Made by a program: the position numbers and the translations under genes. A stretch of DNA of 7,871 nt from Epulopiscium sp. Nele67-Bin004 (GTDB lineage Bacteria > Bacillota_A > Clostridia > Lachnospirales > Cellulosilyticaceae): assembly GCA_002007315.1 (NCBI GenBank), contig LNZQ01000177.1:1-7871 (forward strand), given 5' to 3'. Under the pieces are notes generated by a model, which was given only the letters and a program-made list of their open reading frames with translations, searched no databases and was not told where the DNA came from. Of this stretch, positions 6,218 through 7,871 are shown piece after piece (position 1 is the first letter of the stretch; every line of letters begins with the position of its first letter).

Positions 6218-7145
6218 ATAAATTTTCTTGTATTAATCTTTCAGCGTTTTTGTACATAAACTTTTCTGCAAGCTCCGTGCCAAACTGTTTAACTAATGCA
6301 TTTTGTAATATTGTCATTTCTGAGCAATTTTTTATTTCAAGTTTGCAATCAATTCCATCAAAGTCAGTTCCTAGTGCAACAACGTCACTGCCACCAACTT
6401 TGTATATATAATCAGCCATAGCCACAATATCTGCCACTTTTGTAACTTTTTTATCATTAATAAAATTATTATAAAAATTCACCCCGATGATGCCGCCACT
6501 GTTTGCAATTTTTTTAATATGCAAATCGGTTAAATTTCGGCTATGCAACTTTTTGCCACGTGCATTTGAATGCGAGGCTACAACTGGCTTTGTTGAAATT
6601 TTTAATACATCATCAATACCTTCAACAGATAAATGAGCTACGTCTACAAGTATTTTTTTGCTATTTAAATAATCAACAACTTCTTTGCCATACGGTTTAA
6701 GTCCTTTATTTATCGTGTGTGGGTGACCGAGTGAGTTTGAAAAGTTCCAAGTTAGCGTCATAAGGCGAATGCCCATTTCTTCAACTTTATCAACTTTATC
6801 AAGCCCCCCCGCAACAACTTCGCCTTCTTCTATAGACAAAAATGCTGATAGCTTTCCGCTGTTTTTAACTTTTTCGTACTCATTGTATGTACGTACAATT
6901 TCAATTTTATCACTATTACACTTCACTTGATTAACAAAATAATTATACATATTATTATACAGTTCAAATGCTGTCGTGCCAGCAGTTTCAACTTGTTTTA
7001 AATGTATAAAAAAGGCAAACCATTGAGCTAAATAATTTGCCTTTTCCATTTTTGTAATATCGATGTGAAATGTATTTTGATAAAGGTTATCGTCTGTTTC
7101 ATAAATTAAACTTGCAGTATCACAATGAAAATCAATAAAACTCAT
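6216..7145 (-). CDS. Membrane-dipeptidase family protein (renal dipeptidase, peptidase family M19)
   Basis: A zinc metallopeptidase of the amidohydrolase superfamily; relatives cleave dipeptides, often including D-residues at the C-terminal side. It is 309 aa, within the usual range of short bacterial M19 enzymes, and lacks a signal peptide, so it is cytoplasmic despite the family name. The expected metal ligands are visible: H7 and D9 in IDFHCDT, bridging E106 in LSIEEGE, H171 in VDVAHLS, H192 in ASHSNAR and D261 in GTDFDG. The conserved LTWNFSNSLG segment (132-141) is also present. The ATG at 7145 is preferred, with AGGGG 8 nt upstream; the frame could open at a GTG at 7154, but that would sit on the binding site itself. 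It lies 18 bp downstream of the cyclophilin gene, so they are probably co-transcribed, and a strong terminator follows. The exact substrate cannot be read from sequence. Confidence 0.93.
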   Translation of the reverse strand: MSFIDFHCDTASLIYETDDNLYQNTFHIDITKMEKANYLAQWFAFFIHLKQVETAGTTAFELYNNMYNYFVNQVKCNSDKIEIVRTYNEYEKVKNSGKLSAFLSIEEGEVVAGGLDKVDKVEEMGIRLMTLTWNFSNSLGHPHTINKGLKPYGKEVVDYLNSKKILVDVAHLSVEGIDDVLKISTKPVVASHSNARGKKLHSRNLTDLHIKKIANSGGIIGVNFYNNFINDKKVTKVADIVAMADYIYKVGGSDVVALGTDFDGIDCKLEIKNCSEMTILQNALVKQFGTELAEKFMYKNAERLIQENL

Positions 7146-7163
7146 TAACCTCACCCCTACATA

Positions 7164-7652
7164 TTATTCGCTTATTACTTCAACTTTTTTCATAACAATT
7201 GGAGATGCTGGTGCGTCGCCACGTTTTGTTTTTGTGTTTGCGATATAATCAACAACATCAAGACCTTCTGTCACTTTTCCAAATGCGGCATATGAACCAT
7301 CTAAATGTGGTGAATATTCATGCATAATGAAAAATTGAGAACCTGCTGAGTTTGGATCTTGTGCTCTAGCCATAGATAAAATACCTTTTGTGTGGCTTAG
7401 GTCGTTTTCAAAACCGTTGTTTGAAAATTCTCCCTCAATGTGATACCCAGGTCCACCCATTCCGTTTCCATCTGGACAGCCACCTTGAATCATAAACCCT
7501 TTGATTACACGGTGAAAAGTAAGTCCGTCGTAAAAACCTTCTTTAATTAGTTTTAAAAAGTTTGCAACTGTTTTTGGTGCAATTGCTGGATAAAGTTCTG
7601 CTGTAATTTCGCTACCATCGTCCATTGTGATTTTGATAATTGGATTTGCCAT
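7164..7652 (-). CDS. Cyclophilin-type peptidyl-prolyl cis-trans isomerase
   Basis: Catalyses cis-trans isomerisation of Xaa-Pro bonds during folding; cytoplasmic, as there is no signal peptide. The 162-aa product is a single cyclophilin domain. Catalytic residues matching human CypA R55, F60, Q63 and F113 are R48, F53, Q56 and F108, in FHRVIKGFMIQGG (46-58) and SMARAQDPNSAGSQFFI (93-109). The residue equivalent to CypA W121 is H116 (PHLDG), and the H126 equivalent is Y121. Both changes are common in bacterial cyclophilins and usually mean weak cyclosporin binding. The ATG at 7652 is preferred because GAGGAG (7660-7665) is 7 nt upstream; a TTG at 7667 is in frame but would overlap that site. 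It lies between the M18 aminopeptidase gene (24-bp gap) and the M19 dipeptidase gene (18-bp gap), probably in one operon. Confidence 0.95.
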   Translation of the reverse strand: MANPIIKITMDDGSEITAELYPAIAPKTVANFLKLIKEGFYDGLTFHRVIKGFMIQGGCPDGNGMGGPGYHIEGEFSNNGFENDLSHTKGILSMARAQDPNSAGSQFFIMHEYSPHLDGSYAAFGKVTEGLDVVDYIANTKTKRGDAPASPIVMKKVEVISE

Positions 7653-7676
7653 TTTTATTCTCCTCAAAAATAAATT

Positions 7677-7871
7677 TTATACGCTTTGCAAAAATGCAAC
7701 GTATGCTTTTCTCATTTCGTACAAGTCAACTTTGCTTGTAATTTCCCAAGGTGCATGCATGCTATGCACAGGTACACCACAGTCTATCACATCCATGCCA
7801 TATTGTGCAAGGATATAAGCGATAGTTCCACCGCCACCAAGGTCAATTTTTCCAAGTTCGCCTGTTTGCCA
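7677..7871 (-). CDS. M18 family aminopeptidase (partial, C-terminal 64 residues)
   Basis: Only the last 64 codons are present; the N-terminus lies beyond the right edge. The fragment carries signature C-terminal blocks of M18 (aminopeptidase I/aspartyl aminopeptidase) enzymes: WQTGELGKIDLGGGGTIA, MDVIDCG and SMHAPWEITSKVDLYE. The His in MHAPWE corresponds to a metal-ligand histidine of the family. These enzymes are large cytosolic oligomers that remove N-terminal residues from peptides. The stop TAA (7677-7679) is 24 bp before the cyclophilin start and no terminator lies between them, so this is probably the upstream gene of the same operon. The promoter is outside the window. Confidence 0.9.
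   Translation of the reverse strand, partial: WQTGELGKIDLGGGGTIAYILAQYGMDVIDCGVPVHSMHAPWEITSKVDLYEMRKAYVAFLQSV

Noticed and set aside
7686..7699. Small inverted repeat TTGCA-AAAA-TGCAA near the end of the M18 gene as a terminator
   Set aside because: The stem is only five pairs, lies inside coding sequence and is not followed directly by a T-run, so it is unlikely to separate the operon.
7751..7769. Inverted repeat GTGCAT/ATGCAC in the M18 gene as a protein binding site
   Set aside because: It encodes the conserved HSMHA segment, whose repeated His and Met codons explain the symmetry.

Overview
The window looks like ordinary chromosomal DNA from a low-GC, probably anaerobic Firmicute of the Clostridia type. 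The basis is the strong AT bias, AGGAGG-type ribosome binding sites, a TTG start, a stalk-domain (copper amine oxidase N-terminal-like) secreted protein, DUF4097-like beta-repeats and multi-domain GGDEF/EAL proteins. The genus cannot be named from sequence alone. I see no rRNA, tRNA, CRISPR, insertion sequence, integrase or phage gene.

Layout. Positions 1-3799 (minus strand) hold two consecutive cyclic-di-GMP genes: a PAS-PAS-degenerate GGDEF-EAL protein, probably a phosphodiesterase, followed by a PAS-like-GGDEF-GAF protein, probably a diguanylate cyclase, that runs off the left edge. They share one strong promoter (3846-3874). The stop codon of the first overlaps the Shine-Dalgarno of the second, and both are in the same reading frame. 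A 140-bp divergent intergenic region separates them from a plus-strand class I SAM-dependent methyltransferase (3940-5088), then a separately promoted small secreted stalk-domain protein (5217-5726). That gene ends in a hairpin at 5730-5763, which is shared with a convergent, apparently C-terminally shortened DUF4097-like gene (5743-6159, minus). To the right, also on the minus strand, is a compact peptide and protein maintenance cluster: the end of an M18 aminopeptidase (7677-7871, partial), a cyclophilin-type prolyl isomerase (7164-7652) and an M19 membrane-dipeptidase-family enzyme (6216-7145). The cluster is closed by a good rho-independent terminator (6191-6217).

How the genes work together. 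The left pair combines synthesis and breakdown of c-di-GMP under PAS/GAF sensing, presumably setting a local second-messenger level. No c-di-GMP riboswitch was recognised in the two intergenic regions. The right cluster is consistent with intracellular peptide turnover: aminopeptidase, dipeptidase and proline isomerase. The methyltransferase, the stalk protein and the DUF4097 protein have no obvious functional link to either group.

I did not find a convincing undescribed system. The points most worth checking are the coupled same-frame EAL/GGDEF pair, the DUF4097 gene that ends inside a terminator hairpin, the direct repeats around the methyltransferase promoter, and the unknown substrate of the methyltransferase. 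Four gene starts (1690, 6159, 7145, 7652) were set from ribosome binding sites rather than from the longest open frame.
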